Shown here: positions 1 to 8,865 of the stretch, in pieces | Numbering within the stretch: position 1 is the first letter of the stretch | Layout of the letters: each line of letters opens with the position of its first letter | NCBI RefSeq assembly: GCF_013760955.1 | Contig: NZ_JACDUL010000002.1 | Coordinates: 194,719-258,718, forward strand | Length of the DNA stretch: 64,000 nt | Direction: 5' to 3' | Source: Methanococcus maripaludis | GTDB taxonomy: Archaea > AGJL01 > Methanococci > Methanococcales > Methanococcaceae | Made by a program: the position numbers and the translations under genes | Notes under the pieces: model-generated | Told to the model about the DNA's origin: nothing | Database searches by the model: none | The model's input: the letters and a program-made list of their open reading frames with translations, nothing else

Positions 1-1076
1 CATATATCAGAAGTGCAGGTGAATTAAAGACAAAACCAACACAGCACTCCGTAAAAGAATTAAAAGGAATCGGAATCCAGCCCGATATTTTGGTGTGTAG
101 ATCAGAAATTCCAGTAAGTGAAAAAATAAGGGAAAAACTCGCACTCTTTTGCGACGTTGAAAAAGAAGCAGTAATTGAATGTAAAGACGCAAGAACAATT
201 TACGAAGTTCCATTAAACCTTGAAAAAGAAGGAATTGGAAAATTAGTTACTGAAAAACTTAATTTAAAAGATTCTACACCTGACTTAACCGAATGGAGAG
301 CTATTGTTGATAGGATCATTAATCCAATGAATGAAATTACAATTGGAATTGTTGGAAAATACGTTGAATTAAAAGATTCTTACATGAGTATTATGGAAGC
401 ATTGGGACATGCTGGTGCTAAAAATGATACTAAAGTAAATATTGCTTGGATCAACTCAGAAGAACTTGAAACCAAGAATTATGTGGAAATTCTCGATAAA
501 ATGGTTGACGATGAAAAATTACATGGTATTTTAGTTCCAGGCGGTTTTGGAGATAGAGGAATTGACGGAAAAGTAAATGCCGTAAGATATGCAAGAGAGA
601 AAAATATTCCATTTTTGGGAATTTGTCTTGGAATGCAGTGTGCGGTAATTGAATTCGCAAGAAATGTATGTGGTTTAAAAGCAAATTCAACAGAATTTGA
701 CGAAGAAACTGAAAACCCTGTAATCGATTACATTCCTGAACAGCGTGAAATTACTGAAAAAGGGGGAACCATGAGACTTGGTGCATACCCTGCAATTTTA
801 ACAGAACATTCACTTGCAAGTGAATTATACGGTTCAATAAATGTATCCGAAAGACACAGACACCGATACGAAGTAAATCCGGAATACCATGAAATCTTGA
901 AGAAAAACGGTTTAATAATTTCAGGAATGTCGCCTGACGGAAAACTTGCAGAATTCATAGAACTTGAAAATCACAAGTACTTTATTGCAACACAAGCGCA
1001 CCCTGAATTTAAATCACGACCAAACAAACCTCACCCATTATTTTATGGATTGATAAAAGCTGCGATCGAAAAATAA
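1..1076 (+). CDS. pyrG: CTP synthase, C-terminal part (5' end outside window)
   Basis: Makes CTP from UTP, ATP and glutamine in the cytoplasm. The frame is open from base 3 to the TAA at 1074-1076, so about 358 residues are visible and the N-terminal part lies upstream. The visible part holds the end of the amidoligase domain (SAGELKTKPTQHSVKEL) and the whole class I glutamine amidotransferase domain: the nucleophile loop GICLGMQC near base 620, and the His-Glu pair in AQAHPEF near base 1000. The ATG at 90 is internal to the conserved domain and is not the true start. guaA follows after 22 bases, so CTP and GMP synthesis are probably co-transcribed. Confidence 0.97.
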   Translation, partial: YIRSAGELKTKPTQHSVKELKGIGIQPDILVCRSEIPVSEKIREKLALFCDVEKEAVIECKDARTIYEVPLNLEKEGIGKLVTEKLNLKDSTPDLTEWRAIVDRIINPMNEITIGIVGKYVELKDSYMSIMEALGHAGAKNDTKVNIAWINSEELETKNYVEILDKMVDDEKLHGILVPGGFGDRGIDGKVNAVRYAREKNIPFLGICLGMQCAVIEFARNVCGLKANSTEFDEETENPVIDYIPEQREITEKGGTMRLGAYPAILTEHSLASELYGSINVSERHRHRYEVNPEYHEILKKNGLIISGMSPDGKLAEFIELENHKYFIATQAHPEFKSRPNKPHPLFYGLIKAAIEK

Positions 1077-1098
1077 ATAACTACTTGGAGGAAAATCA

Positions 1099-2031
1099 AT
1101 GTTCAAGACGGAACCATTTATAGAAGAATCTATTGAAGAAATAAGAAAGCAGATTGATAATAGGAGAACAATCATTGCATTGAGCGGCGGTGTTGACAGT
1201 TCAGTTGCTGCAGTTCTTGCAGATAGAGCAATTGGGGATAAATTGCTTGCAGTTTACGTTGATACTGGATTGATGAGAAAAAACGAGTCTGAGGAAATCT
1301 GGAAAATTTTTAAAGAACAGATGGGACTCAATTTAAAAATTGTTGAAGCAAAAGACATATTTTTAAAAGAACTCGAAGGAGTAATTGATCCAGAAGAAAA
1401 AAGAAAGATAATTGGAAGACTCTTTATCGAAGTATTTGAAAAAGTTGCAGAAGAACAAGGTGAAGAAGTACTTGTTCAGGGAACAATTGCGCCAGACTGG
1501 ATTGAAAGTGAAGGCCAGATTAAAACACACCACAACATTGCACTCCCTGGTGGAATGGTTTTAGATGTTGTTGAACCTTTAAGGGAACTTTATAAGGATG
1601 AAGTTAGACTTTTAGCAGAAGCTCTCGGGCTTCCAGACCAGATTGCACACAGGCAGCCTTTCCCAGGACCCGGACTTGCAGTTAGGATTTTGGGTGAAAT
1701 TACAGATGAAAAATTAGCAATCTGTAAGGAAGCAAACTTCATTGTTTCAGAAGAGATCGAAAAAACTGAACTTAAAAACGAACTTTGGCAGTACTTTGCA
1801 GCAGTGCTCGATACAAAAGCAACTGGTGTTAAGGGCGACATTAGGGACTACAACTGGGTTGTTGCACTTAGATTTGTAAGCTCACTTGATGCAATGACTG
1901 CACACACCCCCGAAATTCCATTTGATCTTATAAAAAGAATCAGCAAAAGAATAACTTCAGAAATTCCAAATGTTACAAGAGTGGTTCTTGATGTAACCGA
2001 TAAACCACCAGCAACAATTGAATTTGAATAA
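1099..2031 (+). CDS. guaA: GMP synthase, ATP-pyrophosphatase subunit B
   Basis: Aminates XMP to GMP using ammonia from a separate glutaminase subunit. At 310 residues it has the length of the archaeal split enzyme, which lacks the fused amidotransferase domain. The PP-loop SGGVDSS lies at residues 29-35, and the C-terminal GMP synthase dimerisation domain contains [14 protein letters not shown]. The ATG at 1099 follows a strong GGAGG site. The glutaminase subunit (guaA-A) is not in this window. Very likely in an operon with the upstream pyrG. Confidence 0.97.
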   Translation: MFKTEPFIEESIEEIRKQIDNRRTIIALSGGVDSSVAAVLADRAIGDKLLAVYVDTGLMRKNESEEIWKIFKEQMGLNLKIVEAKDIFLKELEGVIDPEEKRKIIGRLFIEVFEKVAEEQGEEVLVQGTIAPDWIESEGQIKTHHNIALPGGMVLDVVEPLRELYKDEVRLLAEALGLPDQIAHRQPFPGPGLAVRILGEITDEKLAICKEANFIVSEEIEKTELKNELWQYFAAVLDTKATGVKGDIRDYNWVVALRFVSSLDAMTAHTPEIPFDLIKRISKRITSEIPNVTRVVLDVTDKPPATIEFE

Positions 2032-2153
2032 TTCTTTAAAATACATCTTTTTTTAAATTCAATTCTACCTACACAATAGCTATTTATTTTCAAACTTCAT
2101 TATTCATTATATCAAAAGATTTGGACTGTTTTTAACTTTTGAAAGGATGGAAC

Positions 2154-2747
2154 ATGAAGAACAATTACGGTATTCAAAAATGGCACAGCCACGGAGCAAT
2201 GCTCTGTAATTCTGAAAAGTATTCGGAAGCACTCGAGTGTTATGATAAGATACTTTCATATTATCCAAACGATTTTTTAGCAGTCTTTGGGAAAGGAATG
2301 GTTTTTTTAAAACTTAGGGAATACGAAAAAGCGCTTCAATGTTTTAACAGCGTTTTAAACATGAATTCTTCATATATTCCTGCAATAAAAAATAAAAAAA
2401 TGATAGAAGAAAAGTTAAAAAAGCAGGAAAGCGAAAATTATACTAAATTTTCAAAATTGGGTGTTGAATATTATAAAAATGGAAACTTTGAGAATGCTCT
2501 TAACTATTTTGAAAAAGCTTTTGAAATAAATCCATATTCGGAAACTTTAAGAAAAAATATTGAAAGAACTCACCTTAAATTAAAAGAAACACTCCCAATA
2601 CGGTGGAATAATAAGGGTGTTGAATATTTCAAAGTTAAAAACTACCAAAAAGCTTATGAGTGTTTTGAAAAAGCTGTTAAATTAAATCCAAAATTTGAAT
2701 CCGCTTTAAAAAATAAAGCAATGGTTCAAAAGTTAATCAAAAATTAA
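2154..2747 (+). CDS. TPR-repeat protein
   Basis: About 197 residues, nearly all tetratricopeptide repeats. I count four units, for example SEALECYDKILSYYPNDFLA, EKALQCFNSVLNMNSSY, ENALNYFEKAFEINPYSE and QKAYECFEKAVKLNPKFE. There is no signal peptide or membrane segment, so it is probably a cytoplasmic scaffold. The ATG at 2154 is chosen because GAAAGGATGG sits just upstream; a TTG 15 bases earlier is in frame but would fall on that site. The partner is unknown. A flippase gene starts 21 bases downstream, so the two may be co-transcribed, but nothing in the sequence proves a shared function. Confidence 0.85.
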   Translation: MKNNYGIQKWHSHGAMLCNSEKYSEALECYDKILSYYPNDFLAVFGKGMVFLKLREYEKALQCFNSVLNMNSSYIPAIKNKKMIEEKLKKQESENYTKFSKLGVEYYKNGNFENALNYFEKAFEINPYSETLRKNIERTHLKLKETLPIRWNNKGVEYFKVKNYQKAYECFEKAVKLNPKFESALKNKAMVQKLIKN

Positions 2748-2768
2748 GTTTAATTTGTTCGTGATTTC

Positions 2769-4040
2769 ATGATTAAAAACCTAAAAAAAGATGGAATTTT
2801 AAAAGACAGCGCATACATGATATTTTCAAACATGTATTCCAAATTTGCAGCCTATCTTTTTTATTTTTTAATACCATTTATTCTTGGAACTGAGGGTTTT
2901 GGTATAATCAAGGGACTAATGCCGATTTTAGATACGTTAGTTATTATTTTTTGTTCTGGAATTCCACCTGCGATGGCAAAATTTATTTCTGGTGGCGATT
3001 TTAACGAAAACAGTTGGATATATGATATTTTAAAAGTAATGTTTGTTTTTTCAATTTTTGGTGGAATTTTTACCATATTTTTAAAGTATTTACTTGGTGG
3101 AAACTATTCTACTTTACCAGACGTTTACTTTTATGCGGTTGCAGTTGCATTACCCTTTTCAGTTGTTATTTCTTGGAGTAGGGGAATATTACAAGGCAAT
3201 TTGAAGATAAAAAATTTATCAAAAACTTGGATTTTAGAAAATACTTCAAAAGTTGTTTTTTTAATAATTTTAAGCTATTTATTTGGCGTAGTTGGCGGAA
3301 TCCTATCGATTTCAGTTTCCTTTTTAATCGGAGGAATTTTTGGAATGTATTTATTATCAAAATCAAAACTCGAATATTCCTTTTCAAACATTTTAAAAAA
3401 TATATTTTCACCGATAAAGAATAGTGATTCTGTTAAGAAAGTTATATATTATTCAATTCCTATCGCACTTACGACTGCATCCTATAGGCTTATAAATGAT
3501 CTTGATGGTATTTTCATACTTTCGATGCGGGGGGCTTATGATAATGGTGTTTACGGATACGCATCGTTACTTTCAAGGCTCCTTTTCTTGTTCGCATCTG
3601 CAATAGCAATAGTACTGATTCCAAGAATTTCAAAATCAAAAGATATTTCATATTTCAAAAAAGCAACAATTTTAAACATTTCAATAGTTTTGCCTGCATT
3701 ATTGATAATATTTTTATTTTCAAAAGAACTTCTAAACTTATTTTTTGGAATAAGTACTCCTGAAAGCATTATTTCTTTAAAGATACTTTCTGTCTCGGCA
3801 GTATTCATGAGTACATATACAATATGTGCTTCATCACTTCAGGGTATTGGATATGCAAAAATTCCAGTATATGTTTTATTTTTGGGTATTTTATTAAATG
3901 CAATATTCAATTACACATTGATTCCAAATTTGGGTATTGTTGGCGGTGCAATCGCAACTCTTTCATCGTCATTTGCTGTTTTTGTATTAATTTGGATAAT
4001 TACATTCAGTAAACTTAAAAAAATTAAAAATAATAGTTAA
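2769..4040 (+). CDS. Polysaccharide/oligosaccharide flippase (MATE/Wzx-like)
   Basis: An integral membrane protein of 423 residues with about 12 to 14 hydrophobic segments and short basic loops. It matches the polysaccharide biosynthesis (RfbX/Wzx, MOP superfamily) pattern: an N-terminal FSNMYSKFAAYLFYFLIPF segment, a charged central loop, and a C-terminal NYTLIPNLGIVGGAIAT segment typical of these carriers. It probably moves lipid-linked sugars across the membrane for surface glycan or N-glycan assembly. No glycosyltransferase lies next to it, so the substrate cannot be inferred. Start ATG at 2769 after a GTGAT site, 21 bases behind the TPR gene. Confidence 0.85.
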   Translation: MIKNLKKDGILKDSAYMIFSNMYSKFAAYLFYFLIPFILGTEGFGIIKGLMPILDTLVIIFCSGIPPAMAKFISGGDFNENSWIYDILKVMFVFSIFGGIFTIFLKYLLGGNYSTLPDVYFYAVAVALPFSVVISWSRGILQGNLKIKNLSKTWILENTSKVVFLIILSYLFGVVGGILSISVSFLIGGIFGMYLLSKSKLEYSFSNILKNIFSPIKNSDSVKKVIYYSIPIALTTASYRLINDLDGIFILSMRGAYDNGVYGYASLLSRLLFLFASAIAIVLIPRISKSKDISYFKKATILNISIVLPALLIIFLFSKELLNLFFGISTPESIISLKILSVSAVFMSTYTICASSLQGIGYAKIPVYVLFLGILLNAIFNYTLIPNLGIVGGAIATLSSSFAVFVLIWIITFSKLKKIKNNS

Positions 4041-4081
4041 AATTTAATAATTTTAGTTTTAAATATTATTTTGAATAAATC

Positions 4082-4092
4082 TTTTTATACTT
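4082..4092 (+). promoter_or_regulatory. Putative TATA box of argJ
   Basis: A TTTTTATACTTA stretch about 52 bases before the argJ start, in an AT-rich gap after the flippase gene. A transcription start about 25 bases downstream would leave a leader of roughly 30 bases. Assigned by position and composition only. Confidence 0.4.
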
Positions 4093-4143
4093 AGAATAAA
4101 ATAATTTTCAGAATTAAATTAAATGCGCAAGAGATGATGAAAC

Positions 4144-5370
4144 ATGGCCGAAAATTTCGTGGTTGTGGATGGAGGCGTCGTAGCTCCAAAGGGTTTTAAG
4201 GCAAACGGGCACAAGGATAGAAAATACGGTGCCGCATTAATATATTCAGAAACAGATGCAGTTGCAGCAGGGGTATTTACAACAAATAAAGTTTTTGCAC
4301 ATCCTGTTGCTCTTTCAAAGGACGTTTTAGTAAATAATTCAGTATTTCGGGCAATCGTTGCGAACAGTGGAAATGCAAACTGCTTTACAAAAGGCGGAAT
4401 GGACGATGCAAAATTACTCGTAAAAAAAGCTGCTGAATTATTAAATATTCCTGAAAATCAGGTACTTTCAGCATCAACTGGAGTAATTGGTAGACGAATG
4501 CCAATGGATATTATAACAACTGAAGTCGAAAGGGCATTTGAAAATATGTCCTCAGAAAACAGCAACAAAAATGCATCAGCTGCAATAATGACTACCGATG
4601 CTTTCCCAAAAACCATTGCTGTAGAATTTGAAGTAAATGGTAAATCCGTTAGAATCGGCGGAATTGCAAAAGGTGCGGGAATGATTGCACCAAACATGCT
4701 TCATGCGACAATGCTTGGATTCATTACAACGGATATTGAAATATCAAAAGAAGATTTAACAAATTCCCTTCAAAAAGCAACTGATGAAAGCTTTAACAAT
4801 GCGGTTGTCGATGGAGACATGAGTACAAACGATACTGTATATGTTTTGGCGAATGCTCAGAGCGGTGTAAAATATATTGATTGTAAAGATAAATTTGACA
4901 GTGCTTTAGCTTATGTTTCAAAAGAACTTGCAAAAATGATTGTTTCAGACGGAGAAGGTGCTAAAAAATTAATCGAAGCAACAGTCTATGGTGCAGAAAC
5001 GAAAGAAGATGCGAAAAAAGCTTCAATGTCAATTATAAGGTCACTTCTTTTAAAAACTGCTGTGTTTGGTGCTGATCCAAACTGGGGTAGAATTGCAGCG
5101 GCAGTCGGATACAGCGGTGCTGAAATGGACATGTCAAATTTTGATATTATAATAAGCGATATTTCTTTAGAAAAACAGGCAATTTTGGTTAAATCTGGGG
5201 AACAGATTGCGGACTGCGGAACTCCTGAATTAAAGCTTGCAGAAGAAATCATGAAGGAAGATAAAATCAAAATAATCGTTGATTTAAAAATGGGAAGCTT
5301 TGAAAATACGGCATTTGGATGCGATTTAGGATATGACTACGTTAGAATAAATTCAGAATACACAACATAA
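4144..5370 (+). CDS. argJ: Glutamate N-acetyltransferase (bifunctional or ornithine acetyltransferase)
   Basis: Transfers acetyl from N-acetylornithine to glutamate in the arginine pathway. The enzyme is an Ntn-hydrolase-like protein that cleaves itself into alpha and beta chains. At 408 residues it has the family's length. The cleavage motif is LHATML, with the nucleophile Thr at residue 189, and the conserved GGIAKGAGMIAPNM precedes it. The C-terminal DPNWGRIAAAVGYSG is also typical. The start MAENF is preceded by a weak GATGA site. It appears to be transcribed alone, ending in a T-rich stretch. Whether it also uses acetyl-CoA (bifunctional) cannot be read from sequence. Confidence 0.96.
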   Translation: MAENFVVVDGGVVAPKGFKANGHKDRKYGAALIYSETDAVAAGVFTTNKVFAHPVALSKDVLVNNSVFRAIVANSGNANCFTKGGMDDAKLLVKKAAELLNIPENQVLSASTGVIGRRMPMDIITTEVERAFENMSSENSNKNASAAIMTTDAFPKTIAVEFEVNGKSVRIGGIAKGAGMIAPNMLHATMLGFITTDIEISKEDLTNSLQKATDESFNNAVVDGDMSTNDTVYVLANAQSGVKYIDCKDKFDSALAYVSKELAKMIVSDGEGAKKLIEATVYGAETKEDAKKASMSIIRSLLLKTAVFGADPNWGRIAAAVGYSGAEMDMSNFDIIISDISLEKQAILVKSGEQIADCGTPELKLAEEIMKEDKIKIIVDLKMGSFENTAFGCDLGYDYVRINSEYTT

Positions 5371-5410
5371 TTTTTTAAATTTTTTAAAATAAAATTACTA
5401 TTTTTTTAAC
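5371..5410 (+). terminator. T-rich transcription end after argJ
   Basis: Directly after the argJ stop the plus strand carries several T runs of six or seven within 40 bases, with no strong hairpin. This is the usual look of intrinsic archaeal termination in methanococci. Confidence 0.4.
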
Positions 5411-5497
5411 AAATTTACAATTTCAAAATCGCATTTTTTGAATAGCTATCCATTAAGTTTTTTAATATGTTTTTACTACTGTATTTCTGGTGTAAAC

Positions 5498-6157
5498 ATG
5501 ATGATTATTGGACTTTTTGGAAAAACGGGTTGTGGAAAAACCGAAATTTTAAACGAATTAAAGAAAAAATACTCAGTCGTGGATATCGAAGGCTGTGCAA
5601 ACAATAAAGGGAGTATTTTAGGGGATTTGTACGATTTATCCTCAAGTACTCAAGAACAGTTTGATTTGTGTATTGAAAAACAGAAAAAAATTGCAGAAGA
5701 TGCTGGATACTGCATAGTTGAATTTGAAGGGCGGAGAATTGGTGGGCGAGATAAGGTAACAATTCCTGAACCGTTTTCTGATTTAAAATGTTACAATTAT
5801 AATATTGTCGTAAACTGCCCGTATGAATGCCAGATTAAGAGGCTTTTAAACTGGTATCTTCCAAAAAACGAGATTGAAAAAGAAATTTTAATCGATAAAT
5901 TTATTGATTTGAAATCCGCACTTTCAAAACCTGAAAAAATCGAATTAATGGACGAAATAGTTGATTTACTAAAAAAAGATGAATATTACAATGCTGCAAC
6001 TTTAATTGAAGAAGGATTATACAGTGAACACTATTTACGGCATATTATGAAAGTGAAACATGATTTAGAAATAAATAACGAAGATATTTTAAAATCAGCT
6101 GAAGAAATATCTAAATATATTGACGAAATTTTGAAAAAACACGGAATTAAAATTTAA
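5498..6157 (+). CDS. tRNA 2-selenouridine synthase, P-loop half (SelU C-terminal domain as a separate protein)
   Basis: A 219-residue P-loop protein with a Walker A motif GKTGCGKT at residues 8-15 and CIVEFEGRRIGGR, the region that aligns with the C-terminal half of bacterial SelU/YbbB. The next gene encodes the rhodanese half, so the pair together resembles one bacterial enzyme that replaces sulfur by selenium at the wobble 2-thiouridine of tRNA. A bipartite SelU in methanococci is established in the literature. The start is the ATG at 5498, which has a GGTG site 5 bases upstream; in-frame codons further upstream lack one. The spacing of 9 bases to the next gene supports an operon. Confidence 0.8.
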   Translation: MMIIGLFGKTGCGKTEILNELKKKYSVVDIEGCANNKGSILGDLYDLSSSTQEQFDLCIEKQKKIAEDAGYCIVEFEGRRIGGRDKVTIPEPFSDLKCYNYNIVVNCPYECQIKRLLNWYLPKNEIEKEILIDKFIDLKSALSKPEKIELMDEIVDLLKKDEYYNAATLIEEGLYSEHYLRHIMKVKHDLEINNEDILKSAEEISKYIDEILKKHGIKI

Positions 6158-6166
6158 AGTGAAAAT

Positions 6167-6820
6167 ATGGATGAAAACATTCTTTCAAGGCTACTTACAT
6201 TTAAAAACGATGTTATTTTAGTAATCAGATTAAAAACTGGTGAAAAGGTAATTTTAAAGGATGGAAAAATTGCCGCAGGAAAATTAACTGGACAGATTGC
6301 ATCGTTTATTTCTGAAAATTCTAAAAGCATTTCAAAACCAACTGTTTTAGAGTTTTCTGGCGAAATGTTTTATTTTGAACCAGTAAATATCAAAAAATAC
6401 CTCGAATCAATCGGAAGCGAGCTTTCGGATGAGGTTATCACAGTTGACCAGTTTTTTAAATCAGATTTTGAAAATGTAGTAATAATTGATGCAAGGTCCC
6501 CAAGGGAATTTTCTGAAAAAACCATACCCGATGCAGTAAATATCCCTCTTTTTTTAACTGAAGAATATGAAACTATTGGAAAACTCTATAAAAGCGAAGG
6601 AAAAGAAGTTGCAATTGCTAAAGCAGGGGTTATCATTCAGGATGGAATAAAAAGAATAGTTTCAGAATCTTTAAAGTTGGATCCAAATAAAAATTTAATA
6701 GTCTTTTGTGCAAGGGGCGGCATGAGAAGCCAGTCGATTGCAACGATATTAAAACTGTTAGGGTTTAAAGTAAAACGACTTGTAGGCGGATTTAAAAGCT
6801 ACAATCTATCAAAAACCTAA
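6167..6820 (+). CDS. tRNA 2-selenouridine synthase, rhodanese half (SelU N-terminal domain as a separate protein)
   Basis: A protein of 217 residues. Residues about 88 to 215 form a rhodanese domain of the SelU/YbbB type: IIDARSPREFSEKTIPDAVN, then the active-site loop FCARGGMRSQS with Cys181 as the selenium or sulfur carrier, and the ending LVGGFKSYN. The first 85 residues are an extra N-terminal part that I do not recognise. In bacteria this domain precedes the P-loop domain in one chain; here it is a separate gene and the order is swapped. It works with the gene just upstream and needs selenophosphate, made by selD 3 kb away. Confidence 0.82.
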   Translation: MDENILSRLLTFKNDVILVIRLKTGEKVILKDGKIAAGKLTGQIASFISENSKSISKPTVLEFSGEMFYFEPVNIKKYLESIGSELSDEVITVDQFFKSDFENVVIIDARSPREFSEKTIPDAVNIPLFLTEEYETIGKLYKSEGKEVAIAKAGVIIQDGIKRIVSESLKLDPNKNLIVFCARGGMRSQSIATILKLLGFKVKRLVGGFKSYNLSKT

Positions 6821-6849
6821 AAAAATAAAATAAAAAAAATAGATCAATT

Positions 6850-7890
6850 TTATTCTTCTTCTAAAAGGTCCATTAAACCTTGTTCATCAAGAATATCTAA
6901 AAGTCTACCTTTTAAGTCAACGATTCCTTCTTTTTTAAGTGAAGATACTTTCATTACTTCGTATTCTCCAAGGTCTTCTTCAAGTGCATCTAAACCTTCT
7001 ATTTCATCAACATCCATTTTGGTTAGCGCAACTAAAATTGGAGCGTTAAATGTTTTTCTAACTTCCTCAAGTAAATTGAACTGTTCTTCTATCGTAAATC
7101 CGCAGAATTCAGTTGGGTCAATTACGAATAAAATCATATCTGAAAGATAGTTTATTGCAACTACCGCGTGAAGTTCGATATCGTTTCTTTCATAAATAGG
7201 CCTATCTAAAACTCCAGGAGTATCGATTATCTGAATTCCTTCTTCAGTATATCCGATATTCAATCCTTTCGTTGTAAATGGGTAAGAATTTACTTCTGGT
7301 TCTGCATCTGTAAGTGTTCTAAGGAGTGTTGATTTCCCAACATTTGGGTATCCTGCAATAACAACTGAAGGTAAGTTTTTCACAGTTGGAATATTTTTAA
7401 GCTTGTTTCTTGCAACACCTAAAAACGCCATGTTTGGGTAAATCTGTTTTAAAACTGATGAAACCCTTCCGATAAACTCTTTTCTAACGATTGATGTAGC
7501 TTGCGGGCTTGGTGCTTTCTTAACTTTTCTTGAATACTGGGTTCCTAATTTTTTCACGATTTCAGATGCCCACTGCACTGCTGCAAGCGATTTTTTAAAT
7601 TCGTCGCTTCCAACCATGATTTCAAGAATTTCCCTATAAAATGGGTCTAAATTATCTATTGAAGGAGTTTTTTCTACAATTTTCAAAAGATTGTCTGAAA
7701 TAACTGATGCAGTAGTTCTAATTTTGTTATCTTCGATTATTCTTGATTTTGGGACACTTAATCCTCTTGTAGTTGTTCTAAGTTCTCCTGCAATCTTTTC
7801 AGATCGGTTATATGCCTTGTCTAACAATTCATCAGGATATAAAATGGTAGGCATTGCTTTAAATGGATTCGCGTCTCTCGATTTCCTCAT
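6850..7890 (-). CDS. NOG1-family GTP-binding protein
   Basis: A GTPase of 346 residues of the OBG/NOG1 group, linked in eukaryotes to large ribosomal subunit assembly. An N-terminal helical domain (about 1-170) is followed by the G domain: G1 GYPNVGKS at residues 180-187, G3 DTPG at 223-226 and G4 TKMD near 293. The length is typical for archaeal NOG1, which lacks the long eukaryotic tail. The C-terminus ends in an acidic EEE. It lies downstream of the DUF126 gene on the same strand with a gap of about 60 bases, so it may be in the same transcript. A second possible start (MPTIL) lies 12 codons in. Confidence 0.9.
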   Translation of the reverse strand: MRKSRDANPFKAMPTILYPDELLDKAYNRSEKIAGELRTTTRGLSVPKSRIIEDNKIRTTASVISDNLLKIVEKTPSIDNLDPFYREILEIMVGSDEFKKSLAAVQWASEIVKKLGTQYSRKVKKAPSPQATSIVRKEFIGRVSSVLKQIYPNMAFLGVARNKLKNIPTVKNLPSVVIAGYPNVGKSTLLRTLTDAEPEVNSYPFTTKGLNIGYTEEGIQIIDTPGVLDRPIYERNDIELHAVVAINYLSDMILFVIDPTEFCGFTIEEQFNLLEEVRKTFNAPILVALTKMDVDEIEGLDALEEDLGEYEVMKVSSLKKEGIVDLKGRLLDILDEQGLMDLLEEE

Positions 7891-7953
7891 AGTCTCATCT
7901 CACATTTTAAAATATGAATAAAAATTCAAAATAGTAGGAAAGTATATTTTAGT

Positions 7954-8346
7954 TTACTGTTCTTTTATTTTAACAGTTCCCGTGTTTCCATCAACTACTA
8001 CTATATCGCCATCTTTAATTTCATCTATATTAACTTTATCCACGAGCGGGATTTTTCCAAGAATTGCACCAGTTGCGACAATTGGTTCGGACTCAAAATT
8101 TACCATTCCTTTTAAAAGCCCTCTTTTAGCAAGCCCGTAGATTACGTAAGAACCAACAGTACTTCCTTTCCCAGTTGGAAATACAAATATTTTGTTTGCG
8201 ATACTTTTTCCAAAAAGTTCATTTTCCTTATCAGTTACAATTCCTTCCTCATTTACGCCACCAAGAAATGAAATGGACGATTTTGAAACAATTGCTTCCC
8301 CTTCAACGACGCCTTTTGAAATAATTCTTCCAGTTAGCTCTTTCAA
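7954..8346 (-). CDS. Phosphomevalonate dehydratase small subunit (DUF126, aconitase X swivel domain)
   Basis: The small subunit of the archaeal phosphomevalonate dehydratase, which converts 5-phosphomevalonate to trans-anhydromevalonate phosphate in the modified mevalonate pathway for isoprenoid lipids. The DUF126 signature PTGKGSTVGSY lies at residues 57-67, with the conserved serine at 62, followed by ATGAILGKIPLVDKV. At 130 residues it is full length. It starts with TTG behind a GGTGAAAC site. The large catalytic subunit is not in this window. It sits 11 bases behind the pilin gene, an apparently accidental pairing. Confidence 0.87.
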   Translation of the reverse strand: MKELTGRIISKGVVEGEAIVSKSSISFLGGVNEEGIVTDKENELFGKSIANKIFVFPTGKGSTVGSYVIYGLAKRGLLKGMVNFESEPIVATGAILGKIPLVDKVNIDEIKDGDIVVVDGNTGTVKIKEQ

Positions 8347-8357
8347 AGTTTCACCAT

Positions 8358-8585
8358 TTACTTATTACTTAAATTTCCAACCGATTCAGTTAATTTGTTT
8401 ACTGCATTGTTATATATCCCTATAGTACCATTTGTAGTTTCGTTTATTTGAATTGCGGATTCTACAGTGCTTTTTACATAAAGATACGCTGCAAATACTG
8501 CAACCATTGCAACGGCGATTACAATAACACCTGCTTCAAGAGATATCTGGCCCCTATTTTTAAATGCTAAAGATTTTAAACTCAT
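8358..8585 (-). CDS. Type IV pilin-like protein with class III signal peptide
   Basis: A preprotein of 75 residues. A short basic leader ([12 protein letters not shown]) is followed by the cleavage motif QISLEAG and a hydrophobic helix of about 20 residues. This is the class III signal peptide (QXSXEXG) that the methanococcal prepilin peptidase EppA cuts between Gly and Gln. The mature chain would be about 63 residues with several Asn and Thr in the C-terminal half, including NETTNGT, a possible N-glycosylation site (N-E-T). Likely a minor pilin or pilin-like membrane protein. The ATG at 8585 has GGGA upstream. No pilus assembly genes are nearby. Confidence 0.87.
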   Translation of the reverse strand: MSLKSLAFKNRGQISLEAGVIVIAVAMVAVFAAYLYVKSTVESAIQINETTNGTIGIYNNAVNKLTESVGNLSNK

Positions 8586-8618
8586 TTTTTCCCAAATAAA
8601 TTTTAAATTAGCATAAGC

Positions 8619-8626
8619 TTATATAA
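8619..8626. promoter_or_regulatory. Shared palindromic TATA box for divergent pilin and zinc-ribbon genes
   Basis: TTATATAA is its own reverse complement and sits between two divergent genes, 34 bases from the pilin start and 46 bases from the zinc-ribbon start. TBP could bind it in either direction. Flanking bases read as a plausible archaeal box on both strands. Confidence 0.45.
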
Positions 8627-8671
8627 ACCATTATAATTCTAGATATAAATATTATTGGTAAGAGGAAGACC

Positions 8672-8830
8672 ATGGAATTTAAAAGTGAAATCAGCAAGTA
8701 CACAATAATAAATCTCGATAAATTAAAAACAAATAAAACAAAATGTCCAAAATGCGGAAAAGAATTTAATTCTGTGGGAAAGAAAATAATCTGCCCTGAA
8801 TGCAAATATATATTTAAAGTAGCTGATTAA
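8672..8830 (+). CDS. Small zinc-ribbon protein (52 residues)
   Basis: A short open frame from the ATG at 8672 to the TAA at 8828-8830. The chain has two CXXC pairs, CPKC and CPEC, 16 residues apart, which form a compact zinc ribbon, and a basic N-terminal half. GGTAAGAGGAAG lies just before the start and a TATA box lies 46 bases upstream. The Cys spacing and coding character make it a real gene. The function is unknown; similar mini zinc ribbons act in transcription, RNA or protein binding. It ends 3 bases before the SECIS hairpin of the convergent selD gene. Confidence 0.75.
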   Translation: MEFKSEISKYTIINLDKLKTNKTKCPKCGKEFNSVGKKIICPECKYIFKVAD

Positions 8831-8833
8831 ATA

Positions 8834-8863
8834 ATAATCCTCCTAAATTTAGGTTCGGATTAT
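8834..8863 (-). promoter_or_regulatory. Archaeal SECIS element in the selD 3' UTR
   Basis: Read on the minus strand, it starts 3 bases after the selD stop codon. A 7-bp lower stem (ATAATCC with GGATTAT) is followed by the internal loop GAA on the 5' side opposite a single A on the 3' side, then a GC-capped upper stem (CCTA with TAGG) around an AATT loop. This is the known architecture of archaeal SECIS elements, which lie in the 3' UTR and direct selenocysteine insertion at UGA. Its position right after a gene with an in-frame UGA makes the assignment strong. Confidence 0.88.
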
Positions 8864-8865
8864 CA

